Source: Peptococcaceae bacterium
Lineage (GTDB): Bacteria; Bacillota; Desulfitobacteriia; Desulfitobacteriales; Desulfitobacteriaceae
Length of the DNA: 8,535 nt
Assembly (NCBI GenBank): GCA_031289815.1
Contig: JAITOS010000166.1
Coordinates: forward strand, 1-8,535
Reading direction: 5' to 3'
Shown here: piece by piece, positions 1 through 6,248 of the stretch
Position numbering within the stretch: the first letter of the stretch is position 1
Layout of the letters: the number at the start of each line of letters is the position of its first letter
Program-made: the position numbers and the translations under genes
The notes under the pieces: model-generated
The model's database searches: none
What the model was told of the DNA's origin: nothing
What the model saw: the letters and a program-made list of their open reading frames with translations, nothing else

Positions 1-1
1 T

Positions 2-391
2 GTCGGCGGGACGCTCCATCTGATCCAGCCGTTGGGTTTTTCCCTGGAGGATAAACAGCTGAAACGCGCGGGACTGGATTATTGGCATTTGCTCGACGTT
101 CATCTCTACGAAAACATAGAGGAGTTTGAAACTTTGAACCCCGTCGGCGTCCGTTATTGCGCGACGACCAAGGCCGGACGGACATATGCGGAGGGCTGTT
201 ATCAACAAGGTGATTATTTTCTGTTTGGCAAAGAAACCAAAGGATTGCCGACGGCGCTCCTGAAAAAATACGAAGCGACCAGTATCCGCTTGCCCATGAG
301 AGAGGAAGCGCGATCCCTGAATCTGTCCAACGCCGTCGCCGTAGTCGTCTATGAAGCCTTGCGGCAATGGCGTTATCCGGGGTTGGTATGA
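2..391 (+). CDS. trmL: tRNA (cytidine(34)-2'-O)-methyltransferase, TrmL/SpoU family, 5'-truncated by window edge
   Basis: The enzyme transfers a methyl group from S-adenosylmethionine to the ribose 2'-OH of the wobble nucleotide in certain leucine tRNAs (family knowledge). The open frame enters from the left edge; 129 residues are visible and about 25-30 N-terminal ones are missing compared with the usual 150-160. A TTG at 32 could be read as a start, but codons 2-31 encode VGGTLHLIQP, which continues the conserved THLHLI-PLGF segment of the family, so the true start lies upstream. SPOUT knot signatures are present: FGKETKGLP (visible residues 75-83) and the SAM-binding C-terminal block from IRLPM through SLNLSNAVAVVVYEALRQ (95-122). 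The protein ends two residues after PG, a normal end for the family. It lies 51 bases before the membrane transferase gene on the same strand. Assignment to TrmL rather than another SpoU member rests on the KRAGLDYW segment and the compact length. Confidence 0.93.
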   Translation, partial: VGGTLHLIQPLGFSLEDKQLKRAGLDYWHLLDVHLYENIEEFETLNPVGVRYCATTKAGRTYAEGCYQQGDYFLFGKETKGLPTALLKKYEATSIRLPMREEARSLNLSNAVAVVVYEALRQWRYPGLV

Positions 392-401
392 CCTCGGCTG
401 T

Positions 402-415
402 CGCCGGAAGCGGCG
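402..415 (+). other. GC-rich hairpin between trmL and the membrane transferase gene
   Basis: CGCCG at 402-406 is the exact inverted complement of CGGCG at 411-415, with a GAAG four-base loop. No T-run follows, so it does not look like an intrinsic terminator. It may protect an mRNA end or be a weak pause site; that function is inference. Confidence 0.4.
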
Positions 416-425
416 CGGGGAGTAC

Positions 426-440
426 GTTCCAAGGAGGAAC
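426..440 (+). promoter_or_regulatory. Ribosome binding site inside a small inverted repeat
   Basis: The strong ribosome binding site AAGGAGG (431-437) lies five bases before the ATG at 443. It is flanked by GTTCC (426-430) and GGAAC (436-440), which are perfect inverted complements with an AAGGA loop. The 3' arm overlaps the ribosome binding site, so folding would partly hide it. The stem is only five pairs, so any effect on translation would be modest. Confidence 0.4.
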
Positions 441-442
441 CG

Positions 443-1510
443 ATGAATAACCAGCCCTTGGCTTTTTTAATTGCCTTTGCCGTAACGATCATTTTAACGC
501 CGCTATCCATCATAGCGGCTAAAAAGGTCGGCGCGATTGATTATCCGGGAGGACGGCGGATCAACAAGAAACCGGTCACTCGTTTAGGCGGAATCGCCAT
601 ATACGGCGGCTTTTGGGCGGCGGTTTTGGGCACGCAGGGGATCAGCCGCGATATTATGGGGCTGCTGCTGGGGAGCCTGGTGATTTTCCTGGCCGGTTTG
701 TGGGACGATATCAGAGGCTTGCGCCCCCTCTATAAATTTCTTTGGCAGATTGCCGCGGTTGTGGTACTGCTGCTCTTTGGCTTTAATATGGAGAGCTTTT
801 CACTGCCGCTGATCGGGCAGATTCAGTTAGACAAGCACGGTCTGGGTTTTCTCAGCGTTGTACTGACGTTATTCTGGATGGTCGGGATGATCAATACGGT
901 GAACATTCTGGACGGGCTGGACGGCTTAGCGGCAGGCATTTGTCTCATCGTGGCCTTATTATTATTTTGGTCGGCCAGACAGATCAGCGATTATCCGCAG
1001 GCTTTGTCAGCGGCGCATTGGACCTTGGCGCTGGCCGGAGCGGCCCTGGGTTTTCTCTTTTTTAATTTTTACCCGTCGCGCCTGTTCATGGGGGACTCCG
1101 GCAGTATGTTCCTGGGCTTTGTCATCGGCGGCGTTTCCATTTACGGCTTGTTAAAAACCGCAACGATTCTCGGTCTGGTTTTTCCCTTGTTAATTCTGGC
1201 GTTGCCTTTATCCGACATCACCTTTTCGATTATTCGCCGCAAGCTGCGCGGCAAGCCAATTGCGGAGGCCGATGGGGGACATTTGCATCACCGCCTGCTG
1301 GACGTCGGTCTGACGCAAAGACAGGCGGCGCTGTTGCTCTATCTCATCAGCGGCGGTTTTGGTTTAGCCGCCGTGTTATTGGCGAAAGGGCACTGGGTTT
1401 GGGCGCTGCTTTTGCTGGTCTTTGATTTTTCCTTGCTCTTGAGCATTCTGTTTCGCCGCAAATACCTGTCGGCGATTTTTCGTAAAAAATTAAATAAATC
1501 CGGCGGTTGA
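443..1510 (+). CDS. tagO: Undecaprenyl-phosphate N-acetylglucosamine-1-phosphate transferase (TagO/WecA, MraY superfamily)
   Basis: This integral membrane enzyme moves a GlcNAc-1-phosphate group from UDP-GlcNAc to undecaprenyl phosphate, the first step of teichoic acid, O-antigen or other surface glycan synthesis (family knowledge). The protein has 355 residues, typical for the family, and consists largely of hydrophobic helices, about ten or eleven by eye. Conserved cytoplasmic motifs are present in order: TRLGG (46-50), the WDD pair (Asp88-Asp89), NILDGLDGLAAG (154-165) with the catalytic-region aspartates, FMGDSGSMFLG (215-225), and HLHHRL (280-285), the HIHH-type motif that separates TagO/WecA from MraY. 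The start is fixed by an AAGGAGG five bases upstream. In the TRLGG region the usual basic-x-His is Arg-Ile-Asn, a small departure. The gene follows trmL on the same strand. The symbol could equally be wecA; which polymer it serves cannot be told from the window because no glycosyltransferases or flippases are adjacent. Confidence 0.92.
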   Translation: MNNQPLAFLIAFAVTIILTPLSIIAAKKVGAIDYPGGRRINKKPVTRLGGIAIYGGFWAAVLGTQGISRDIMGLLLGSLVIFLAGLWDDIRGLRPLYKFLWQIAAVVVLLLFGFNMESFSLPLIGQIQLDKHGLGFLSVVLTLFWMVGMINTVNILDGLDGLAAGICLIVALLLFWSARQISDYPQALSAAHWTLALAGAALGFLFFNFYPSRLFMGDSGSMFLGFVIGGVSIYGLLKTATILGLVFPLLILALPLSDITFSIIRRKLRGKPIAEADGGHLHHRLLDVGLTQRQAALLLYLISGGFGLAAVLLAKGHWVWALLLLVFDFSLLLSILFRRKYLSAIFRKKLNKSGG

Positions 1511-1519
1511 CTCCCGCCG
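1501..1519 (+). repeat. Inverted repeat over the stop codon of the membrane transferase gene
   Basis: CGGCGG (1501-1506) and CCGCCG (1514-1519) are exact inverted complements around a seven-base loop that contains the TGA stop. On the + strand no T-run follows (TTATACC), so it is a poor intrinsic terminator. On the - strand the hairpin would be followed by a T-rich stretch, but no - strand gene is seen. It may act as a weak 3' end or RNA-stability element. Confidence 0.35.
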
Positions 1520-1561
1520 TTATACCGATACCGAGCATAAAAAATGACCTCGCCGCTATCC

Positions 1562-1595
1562 CGCCGTGAATGGATGGGATATTTTATTTACGGCG
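1562..1595 (+). repeat. Ten-base inverted repeat upstream of the four-cysteine gene
   Basis: CGCCGTGAAT (1562-1571) pairs with ATTTACGGCG (1586-1595) over all ten positions with a single G-T wobble, leaving a 14-base loop. It lies 30 bases before the ATG of the small gene at 1626. No T-run follows. It could be an operator or a leader hairpin; nothing in the sequence decides between these. Confidence 0.35.
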
Positions 1596-1625
1596 CGGAA
1601 ATAATCTATGTGAGGTGAAAAATAT

Positions 1626-1766
1626 ATGATTAAAAAACCGTGTGCTCAGTGTTTTTTCGCGATTGACGGGTATTGTCGTTTAGAACAAAACGCGGCGAAG
1701 CAGTACGAAAGCTGCCGGAACTATGAGCCGCTGGCCTTTACGACTGCCGGAGGAGGGGCGCTTTAG
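1626..1766 (+). CDS. 46-residue protein with four cysteines, putative metal-binding
   Basis: The frame runs from ATG 1626 to TAG 1764-1766. A seven-base perfect match to the anti-Shine-Dalgarno (GAGGTGA, 1612-1618) sits seven bases before the ATG, and an in-frame TGA at 1611-1613 rules out a longer form. The peptide has cysteines at 6, 9, 17 and 30 (spacing C-x2-C-x7-C-x12-C) with aromatic and basic residues between them, a pattern expected of a small zinc ribbon or iron-sulfur knuckle. It has no signal peptide or membrane segment. The stop is two bases before the start of the spore protein gene, whose ribosome binding site (GGAGGAGGGG, 1749-1758) lies within this frame, so the two genes are very likely cotranscribed and perhaps translationally coupled. 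I do not recognise the family with certainty. Function is unknown; metal binding is inference from the cysteine spacing. Confidence 0.7.
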   Translation: MIKKPCAQCFFAIDGYCRLEQNAAKQYESCRNYEPLAFTTAGGGAL

Positions 1767-1768
1767 CG

Positions 1769-1966
1769 ATGAAAACAGGAAAAGAAACGAACGGGAAGGG
1801 CAGAGCTAAAAAAATTGACCCGCTGGAACCCTTGAAATTAGAAATTTCCGCTGAATTAGGGCTGCTCGAGCAGGTAAAACAAGGTGGCTGGCACTCCTTG
1901 AGCGCGAAGGACGTCGGCAGAATCGGGGGCATTATGGCGCAGCGGCTTAAAAAAATTGAGAAATAA
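1769..1966 (+). CDS. Small acid-soluble spore protein, alpha/beta-type, SspF-like
   Basis: Alpha/beta-type SASPs coat DNA in the forespore, hold it in an A-like form, protect it from UV and heat, and are degraded by the GPR protease at germination (family knowledge). The 65-residue protein has a Lys-rich head (1-15) and two helical segments. Residues 20-30 match the LKYEIASELG-type first motif, here LKLEISAELG, with Glu25-Ile26 at the expected GPR cleavage position. Residues 34-54 (EQVKQGGWHSLSAKD, then VGRIGG) closely resemble the KNGGWG-I-ARDAG segment of Bacillus SspF as I recall it, and the basic end QRLKK matches the C-terminal DNA-contact helix. A purine-rich ribosome binding site ends about ten bases before the ATG. 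Expression is expected from a forespore sigma factor, but I could not find a convincing sigma-G promoter upstream. The gene is the main evidence for a sporulating host. Confidence 0.82.
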   Translation: MKTGKETNGKGRAKKIDPLEPLKLEISAELGLLEQVKQGGWHSLSAKDVGRIGGIMAQRLKKIEK

Positions 1967-1986
1967 GAGCAAAAACATGAGCGAGG

Positions 1987-1997
1987 TATGATATAAT
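1987..1997 (+). promoter_or_regulatory. Extended -10 promoter ahead of dnaE
   Basis: The stretch TATGATATAAT contains a perfect TATAAT (1992-1997) preceded by TATG plus one base, the extended -10 signature that tolerates a poor -35. The -35 window about 17 bases upstream (GCAAAA) is weak. Transcription would start near 2004, giving a leader of roughly 165 bases before the dnaE start at 2170. It lies just after the spore protein gene and would uncouple dnaE-coaD from sporulation expression. Confidence 0.55.
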
Positions 1998-1998
1998 A

Positions 1999-2094
1999 TT
2001 GAGCGAAAAAGAGGCGCGGCTTTTTGATCAAACGGATCAGGAGCTTGAACGTGAGCGCCTGGAAGGTAATCCTGTACAAATGAAGCAAAAATAG
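1999..2094 (+). CDS. Possible 31-residue highly charged peptide (doubtful)
   Basis: A TTG-started frame from 1999 to TAG 2092-2094 encodes a very polar peptide that begins SEKEARLFDQTDQELERERL. Codon use resembles the neighbours, and GAGGT (1983-1987) lies 11 bases upstream as a loose ribosome binding site. Against it, the extended -10 promoter overlaps the start, so a transcript from that promoter would begin downstream of the TTG, and there is no ATG or GTG alternative at the 5' end. It would be made only from read-through of the upstream spore gene transcript. It may instead be a gene remnant. No family recognised. Confidence 0.25.
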   Translation: MSEKEARLFDQTDQELERERLEGNPVQMKQK

Positions 2095-2155
2095 AGATAA
2101 TGATGACAGCGAAAAGCGTCGGCAAAGCTCCGTTTTGTCAAAGCTATGGGATGTG

Positions 2156-2162
2156 AAGGTGA
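2156..2162 (+). promoter_or_regulatory. dnaE: Ribosome binding site that decides the dnaE start
   Basis: AAGGTGA matches six contiguous bases of the anti-Shine-Dalgarno complement (AGGTGA) and lies seven bases before TTG 2170. The more upstream in-frame ATG at 2146 has no purine-rich sequence before it, so TTG 2170 is preferred. Confidence 0.6.
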
Positions 2163-2169
2163 AGTCCTT

Positions 2170-5100
2170 TTGTTAGAGAATGAGCGCAAGCAAATAGAAA
2201 GAAATTTTGTGCATCTTCATGTGCATACAGAATATAGTCTGTTGGATGGAGCGGCCAGAATCAACGACGTCGTAGAAAGAGCGGCGGCTTTGGAGATGCC
2301 TGCTTTAGCGATTACCGATCACGGAGTGATGTACGGCGTGATTGACTTTTATAAGGCTTGCAAAAAAAAGGGCATTAAACCCATTCTGGGCTGCGAGGTA
2401 TATGTCGCTCCTCATAAGCGGACGGATCGCGGAAGCGGGCGGCAGGAAACCAATAATCACCATTTGCTGTTACTGGCGGAAAATGACGCGGGCTATGCCA
2501 ATTTAATTCAGGTGGTCTCTCAGGCTTTTATCGACGGCTTTTATTATAAACCGCGCGTGGACAAGGAATTATTGGCGGCGCATTCCTCCGGGCTGATCGC
2601 TTCCAGCGCCTGTCTGGCCGGGGAAATCCCGGAATATTTGCTGAGGGATCAATTTGAGGACGCTTGCCGGAGCGCTGAGGAGTACGAAGATATCTTCGGC
2701 AAAGGCAATTTTTTTTTAGAGCTGCAAAATAACGGCATTGCGGAGCAGAAAAAGGTCAATGACGGCTTGCTTCAGCTTCATAACCGCACGCGGATGCCGA
2801 TGATCGCCACCAATGACGTCCATTATGTCCGGCGTGAGGACGCCTTGGTTCAGGATGTGCTGCTGTGCATTCAGACGGGAAAAACCATTACCGATACAGG
2901 CCGCATGAGCTTTTCCACCCAGGAATTGTACCTCAAGTCAGCCGCGGAAATGAACGTGCTTTTTAGTGAGAATATACCGGCGTTAGCCAATACCCTGGAA
3001 ATCGCTCAGCGCTGTCAGGTCAATTTGCGCTTTGGCGAGTATCACCTGCCCACCTTTGAGATTCCGCAGGGCTTAACCTTAGATGAATATTTGCGGCGGC
3101 AGTGTTATACCCTGTTTCCTGTGCGCTATCCGGGAGCGGCGGCGGTTGAACGGGAACGCCTGGAATACGAATTAAAGGTCATCGAGGAGATGGGTTTTTC
3201 CGGCTATTTTCTGATTGTGGCGGATTTTTGCCGCTATGCGCGGGAGAACGGCGTGGTGGTCGGACCCGGCCGCGGCTCGGCAGCCGCCAGTATCGTGGCC
3301 TATCTGTTAGAGATCACGACGGTGGAGCCCTTGCGGCACGATTTACTGTTTGAAAGATTTTTGAATCCGGAACGCATTAGTATGCCCGACATCGATATCG
3401 ATTTTGACCCGGCCGGACGTGAAAAAGTGATCCAATATGTGATCGAAAAGTATGGCGCGGATAAAGTATGCCAGATCATCACCTTCGGAACGATGGGCGC
3501 CAAGGCGGCGATCCGGGACGTGGGACGGGCCTTGGGCATACCGCTCTCTAAGGTAGACAGAGTCGCCAAGGCGATCCCGCGTGATTTAGGGATGACCCTG
3601 GATAAGGCGTTAGAGGTATCGCCGCCCTTGCAGGCCATGATACGTGAAGAACCGGACATTCAACAGTTGTTTAAAATGTCACAGTCCCTGGAGGGAATGC
3701 CGCGGCACGCTTCCACCCACGCGGCGGGAATCGTGATTGCCAAGGAAGCCCTGACGCAGTATTTGCCCCTGCAAAAATCAGCGGACGGCTTGCTGATGAC
3801 CCAGTTTCCCATGAAAACCGTTGAGGAAATCGGCTTGCTCAAGATGGATTTTCTGGGACTGCGCAATTTAACGATCCTCAAGGAAGCCGTGGAGTTCGTT
3901 GAAAAGCAGCGGGGAATCAAGCTCGATCTCGCCAGCCTGCCGCTGGACGACCCCCGTACCTATGAGCTGCTGACGAAAGGAGATAGTATCGGCGTCTTCC
4001 AACTGGAAAGCGGCGGTATGAGAGCCATTCTCAAGGACTTGAAGCCCACCTGTTTTGAAGATATCATCGCGGTCGTCGCCTTATACCGTCCGGGACCGAT
4101 GGAGCAAATACCGGAATTTGTGCGGCGCAAACACGGCGGCGATATTCAATATCCGCATCCCAAACTGGAAACCATCCTTCAGCCTACCTACGGAGTGATC
4201 GTCTACCAGGAGCAGGTCATGCAAATCGCCAGGGACTTAGGCGGCTATTCTTTGGGTCGGGCCGATCTGTTGCGCCGGGCGATGGGCAAAAAAGACCGCA
4301 AGGTCATGGAGGAGGAGCGTAAGAATTTTATCTTCGGCATGGCCGATGAAGAAGGGCAGGTACTCATCGCCGGCGCCATACGGCTGGGAATCACGGAGGA
4401 AAAAGCGGCGGAAATATTCGATCTCATGGCTAAATTCGCGGAGTACGGCTTTAATAAAGGACACGCGACGGCCTATGCGGTGCTCTCTTATCAGACCGCC
4501 TATCTCAAAGCCAATTATCCCCTGGAATTTATGACGGCGCTGCTGAGCAGCATCATGGATTCTACAGAGAAGGTGTCTCTATATGTGCAAGAAGCGCGCA
4601 ATCATGGAATCAGCGTGTTGCCGCCGGACATCCAACATAGCTACGCCGGATTTTCTTTGGAAGGGCAGACCATTCGTTTTGGCCTGGGCGCGGTGCGGAA
4701 TATTGGCGTGAACGTCATCGACGTCATTTTAGCGGCGCGGAGCGAGGGCGCCTTCAAATCCTTGGCTGATTTTTGTCAGCGTGTGGACAGTAAGGTATTG
4801 AATCGGAGAGTGATCGAAAGTCTCAGCAAGGCCGGGGTGTTCCAATCCTTATGTTCCAGAGCGCAAGCCCTGGCGATGATGGATGAGATTCTGAAAGATT
4901 GCGTGCAGCGCCAAAAGGATAAGGATTCCGGCCAATTGTCCTTGTTTGGCGAAGGGTCAGACTTAGCGGAGGATATTCAGCCGCCGGAGCTGCCGGAATT
5001 CAGCCAGAGAGAAATTCTGGCGCTGGAAAAGGAGTATTTGGGGATATACCTCAGCGGCCACCCGTTGGAACCCTTGCTGCCGGAGCTGAGGAAAATTACG

Positions 5101-5649
5101 GCGTTGGACATCGGGACGTGTTTGGAAATGGAGGAAGATCGGCCCGTGATCTTGGGAGGAGTGATTACCCATTACCGGCAAAACATGACGAAAAAAGGGG
5201 AATTAATGGCCAGCTTTATCCTGGAAGATCTGTCGGGAACCATCGAAACCCTGATTTTTCCGCGGGTTTTGGCTCAGTATACGGGCTTTGTCAATGATCA
5301 GGTGGTGATTGTCGAGGGCCGTTATTCGGTGAGAGATGAAGAAAAAAAATTATTTGTCGAACAAATGCGGGCGTTAGAAAAGGCTAAAGTGTATTACGAA
5401 AAAACGATAGAACGCCCCTTGAAGCTGTATTTGCAACTAAAAGAAGAGGACGACGGGCTCATGGAGGCTTTGGCTTCAGCCTTGATGGAGCAGCCGGGGA
5501 AGATTCCCGTGTTTTTTTTCATCGCCGGCACGAGAAAGCTCCTGAAGGCCGAAAAAGGTCTCTGCGTAAAACAGACCGCGGAATTGACCGAAGCCTTAGC
5601 GGAAATTCTGGGCCGGAAAAATATCGTCTGGCAAAACGACAAGAAATAA
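2170..5649 (+). CDS. dnaE: DNA polymerase III subunit alpha (DnaE)
   Basis: Replicative C-family DNA polymerase, acting at the replication fork in the cytoplasm. From TTG 2170 the protein has 1159 residues (1167 if ATG 2146 is used), close to the E. coli-type DnaE length; it lacks the DEDD exonuclease domain of PolC. Domains in order: PHP domain (about 12-225) with HLHVH, LLDGA, TDHG, GCE, the HH pair at 97-98, ACLAG and NDVH all present; polymerase core with GPGRGSAAAS, catalytic Asp407 and Asp409 in PDIDIDFD, and Asp560 in MDFLGLRNLT; HASTHAAG, LYRPGPME, and the FNKGHATAYA fingers motif; a helix-hairpin-helix region near 865-890; a QLSLF beta-clamp motif at 922-926; and an OB fold from about 990. 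The frame is intact with no intein. coaD follows after 52 A-rich bases with no terminator, so the two are probably cotranscribed. A second polymerase (PolC) is expected elsewhere if this is a typical Bacillota genome. Confidence 0.98.
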   Translation: MLENERKQIERNFVHLHVHTEYSLLDGAARINDVVERAAALEMPALAITDHGVMYGVIDFYKACKKKGIKPILGCEVYVAPHKRTDRGSGRQETNNHHLLLLAENDAGYANLIQVVSQAFIDGFYYKPRVDKELLAAHSSGLIASSACLAGEIPEYLLRDQFEDACRSAEEYEDIFGKGNFFLELQNNGIAEQKKVNDGLLQLHNRTRMPMIATNDVHYVRREDALVQDVLLCIQTGKTITDTGRMSFSTQELYLKSAAEMNVLFSENIPALANTLEIAQRCQVNLRFGEYHLPTFEIPQGLTLDEYLRRQCYTLFPVRYPGAAAVERERLEYELKVIEEMGFSGYFLIVADFCRYARENGVVVGPGRGSAAASIVAYLLEITTVEPLRHDLLFERFLNPERISMPDIDIDFDPAGREKVIQYVIEKYGADKVCQIITFGTMGAKAAIRDVGRALGIPLSKVDRVAKAIPRDLGMTLDKALEVSPPLQAMIREEPDIQQLFKMSQSLEGMPRHASTHAAGIVIAKEALTQYLPLQKSADGLLMTQFPMKTVEEIGLLKMDFLGLRNLTILKEAVEFVEKQRGIKLDLASLPLDDPRTYELLTKGDSIGVFQLESGGMRAILKDLKPTCFEDIIAVVALYRPGPMEQIPEFVRRKHGGDIQYPHPKLETILQPTYGVIVYQEQVMQIARDLGGYSLGRADLLRRAMGKKDRKVMEEERKNFIFGMADEEGQVLIAGAIRLGITEEKAAEIFDLMAKFAEYGFNKGHATAYAVLSYQTAYLKANYPLEFMTALLSSIMDSTEKVSLYVQEARNHGISVLPPDIQHSYAGFSLEGQTIRFGLGAVRNIGVNVIDVILAARSEGAFKSLADFCQRVDSKVLNRRVIESLSKAGVFQSLCSRAQALAMMDEILKDCVQRQKDKDSGQLSLFGEGSDLAEDIQPPELPEFSQREILALEKEYLGIYLSGHPLEPLLPELRKITALDIGTCLEMEEDRPVILGGVITHYRQNMTKKGELMASFILEDLSGTIETLIFPRVLAQYTGFVNDQVVIVEGRYSVRDEEKKLFVEQMRALEKAKVYYEKTIERPLKLYLQLKEEDDGLMEALASALMEQPGKIPVFFFIAGTRKLLKAEKGLCVKQTAELTEALAEILGRKNIVWQNDKK

Positions 5650-5701
5650 GGGCCAAAAAAATAAAACCGAAAAAATACGAAAGAGAAATGGAGCGAAAGA
5701 T

Positions 5702-6181
5702 GTGTGTATGGCAATTTATCCGGGAACCTTTGATCCGGTAACGAACGGCCATCTCGATATATTGCAGCGTGCTTTGACCATCTTTGACCGGGTGGTGATG
5801 GCGGTGGGGGTAGATAATAATAAACGGCCCTTATTCACGCTGGAAGAACGGATGGCCCTGTTGGCGGCTTCGGTCAAGGACTTTGATCGTGTCAGCATTG
5901 AAAGTTTTGAAGGGTTAACGGTAGAATTTGCGCGTAAATGCGGCGCGTTTTCCATTATCCGGGGCTTGAGGGCGATGGCTGACTTTGAATATGAATTTCA
6001 AATGGCGTTGATGAATAAAAAATTAGCGCCGGACGTCGAAACGATTTTTCTCATGACGAAAAATGATTTGGTTTTCATCAGTTCGACTTCGATCAAATGG
6101 GCGGCGAGCGTCCAGGGAGATATTTCTGAATTTGTTCCGAAGCATGTCGAGAAGGCGCTGATCAGAAAATTTCAGGGGTAG
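5702..6181 (+). CDS. coaD: Phosphopantetheine adenylyltransferase (PPAT)
   Basis: Catalyses ATP plus 4'-phosphopantetheine to dephospho-CoA, the penultimate step of coenzyme A synthesis, as a cytosolic hexamer in characterised members. The 159-residue length is standard. Visible motifs: AIYPGTFDPVTNGH at 4-17 with the nucleotidyl transferase TxGH-type motif (His17), KRPLFTLEER at 41-50, IIRGLRAMADFEYE at 85-98 with Arg87 and Arg90, and the ATP-binding ISSTSIK at 126-132. The start is GTG 5702, eight bases after GGAG (5690-5693); ATG 5708 is an alternative but sits 14 bases from that site. The usual Glu after the ISS-x-x-(V/I)-(K/R) motif is Trp133 here, and the preceding TKNDLVF differs from common versions. 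It lies between dnaE and the acetyl-CoA carboxylase genes rather than beside rsmD, where coaD is often found. No intrinsic terminator is visible after it. Confidence 0.97.
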   Translation: MCMAIYPGTFDPVTNGHLDILQRALTIFDRVVMAVGVDNNKRPLFTLEERMALLAASVKDFDRVSIESFEGLTVEFARKCGAFSIIRGLRAMADFEYEFQMALMNKKLAPDVETIFLMTKNDLVFISSTSIKWAASVQGDISEFVPKHVEKALIRKFQG

Positions 6182-6219
6182 AGATAAAACTTCTGAATCT
6201 AAAGGATGTTCGGGCTTTC

Positions 6220-6248
6220 TTGCACATTAATTTCGGCTGTGATAATAT
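6220..6248 (+). promoter_or_regulatory. Candidate promoter for the accDA unit
   Basis: TTGCAC (6220-6225) and TAATAT (6243-6248) are separated by 17 bases, and the -10 is preceded by TG plus one base (6240-6242), the extended -10 signature. Neither hexamer is a perfect match. Transcription would start near 6255, giving a leader of about 170 bases before the GTG at 6426. Confidence 0.45.

Noticed and set aside
1507..1540. TTGACT as a -35 box after the membrane transferase gene
   Set aside because: No acceptable -10 lies 16-18 bases downstream; the nearest AT-rich hexamer is 22 bases away, and TTGACT overlaps the stop codon and hairpin loop.
1577..1606. Sigma-G-like promoter for the spore protein unit (GGATA, 18 bases, AATAATC)
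   Set aside because: The -10 matches only part of the CATnnTA consensus and the -35 also deviates; chance matches at this level are frequent.
1738..2125. Long open frames on the - strand across the spore protein gene and dnaE leader
   Set aside because: They oppose the well-supported + strand genes, have no good ribosome binding site, and the peptides have no recognisable family features.
2146..2169. ATG 2146 as the dnaE start
   Set aside because: No ribosome binding site precedes it, whereas TTG 2170 has AAGGTGA at good spacing; kept only as an alternative.
3300..3920. - strand open frames inside dnaE
   Set aside because: They mirror the GC-rich codons of dnaE, which is intact in its own frame with all polymerase motifs.
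6200..6222. Possible terminator after coaD (AAAG ... CTTTCTT)
   Set aside because: The stem is only four pairs with a long loop and the T-tract is short and interrupted.
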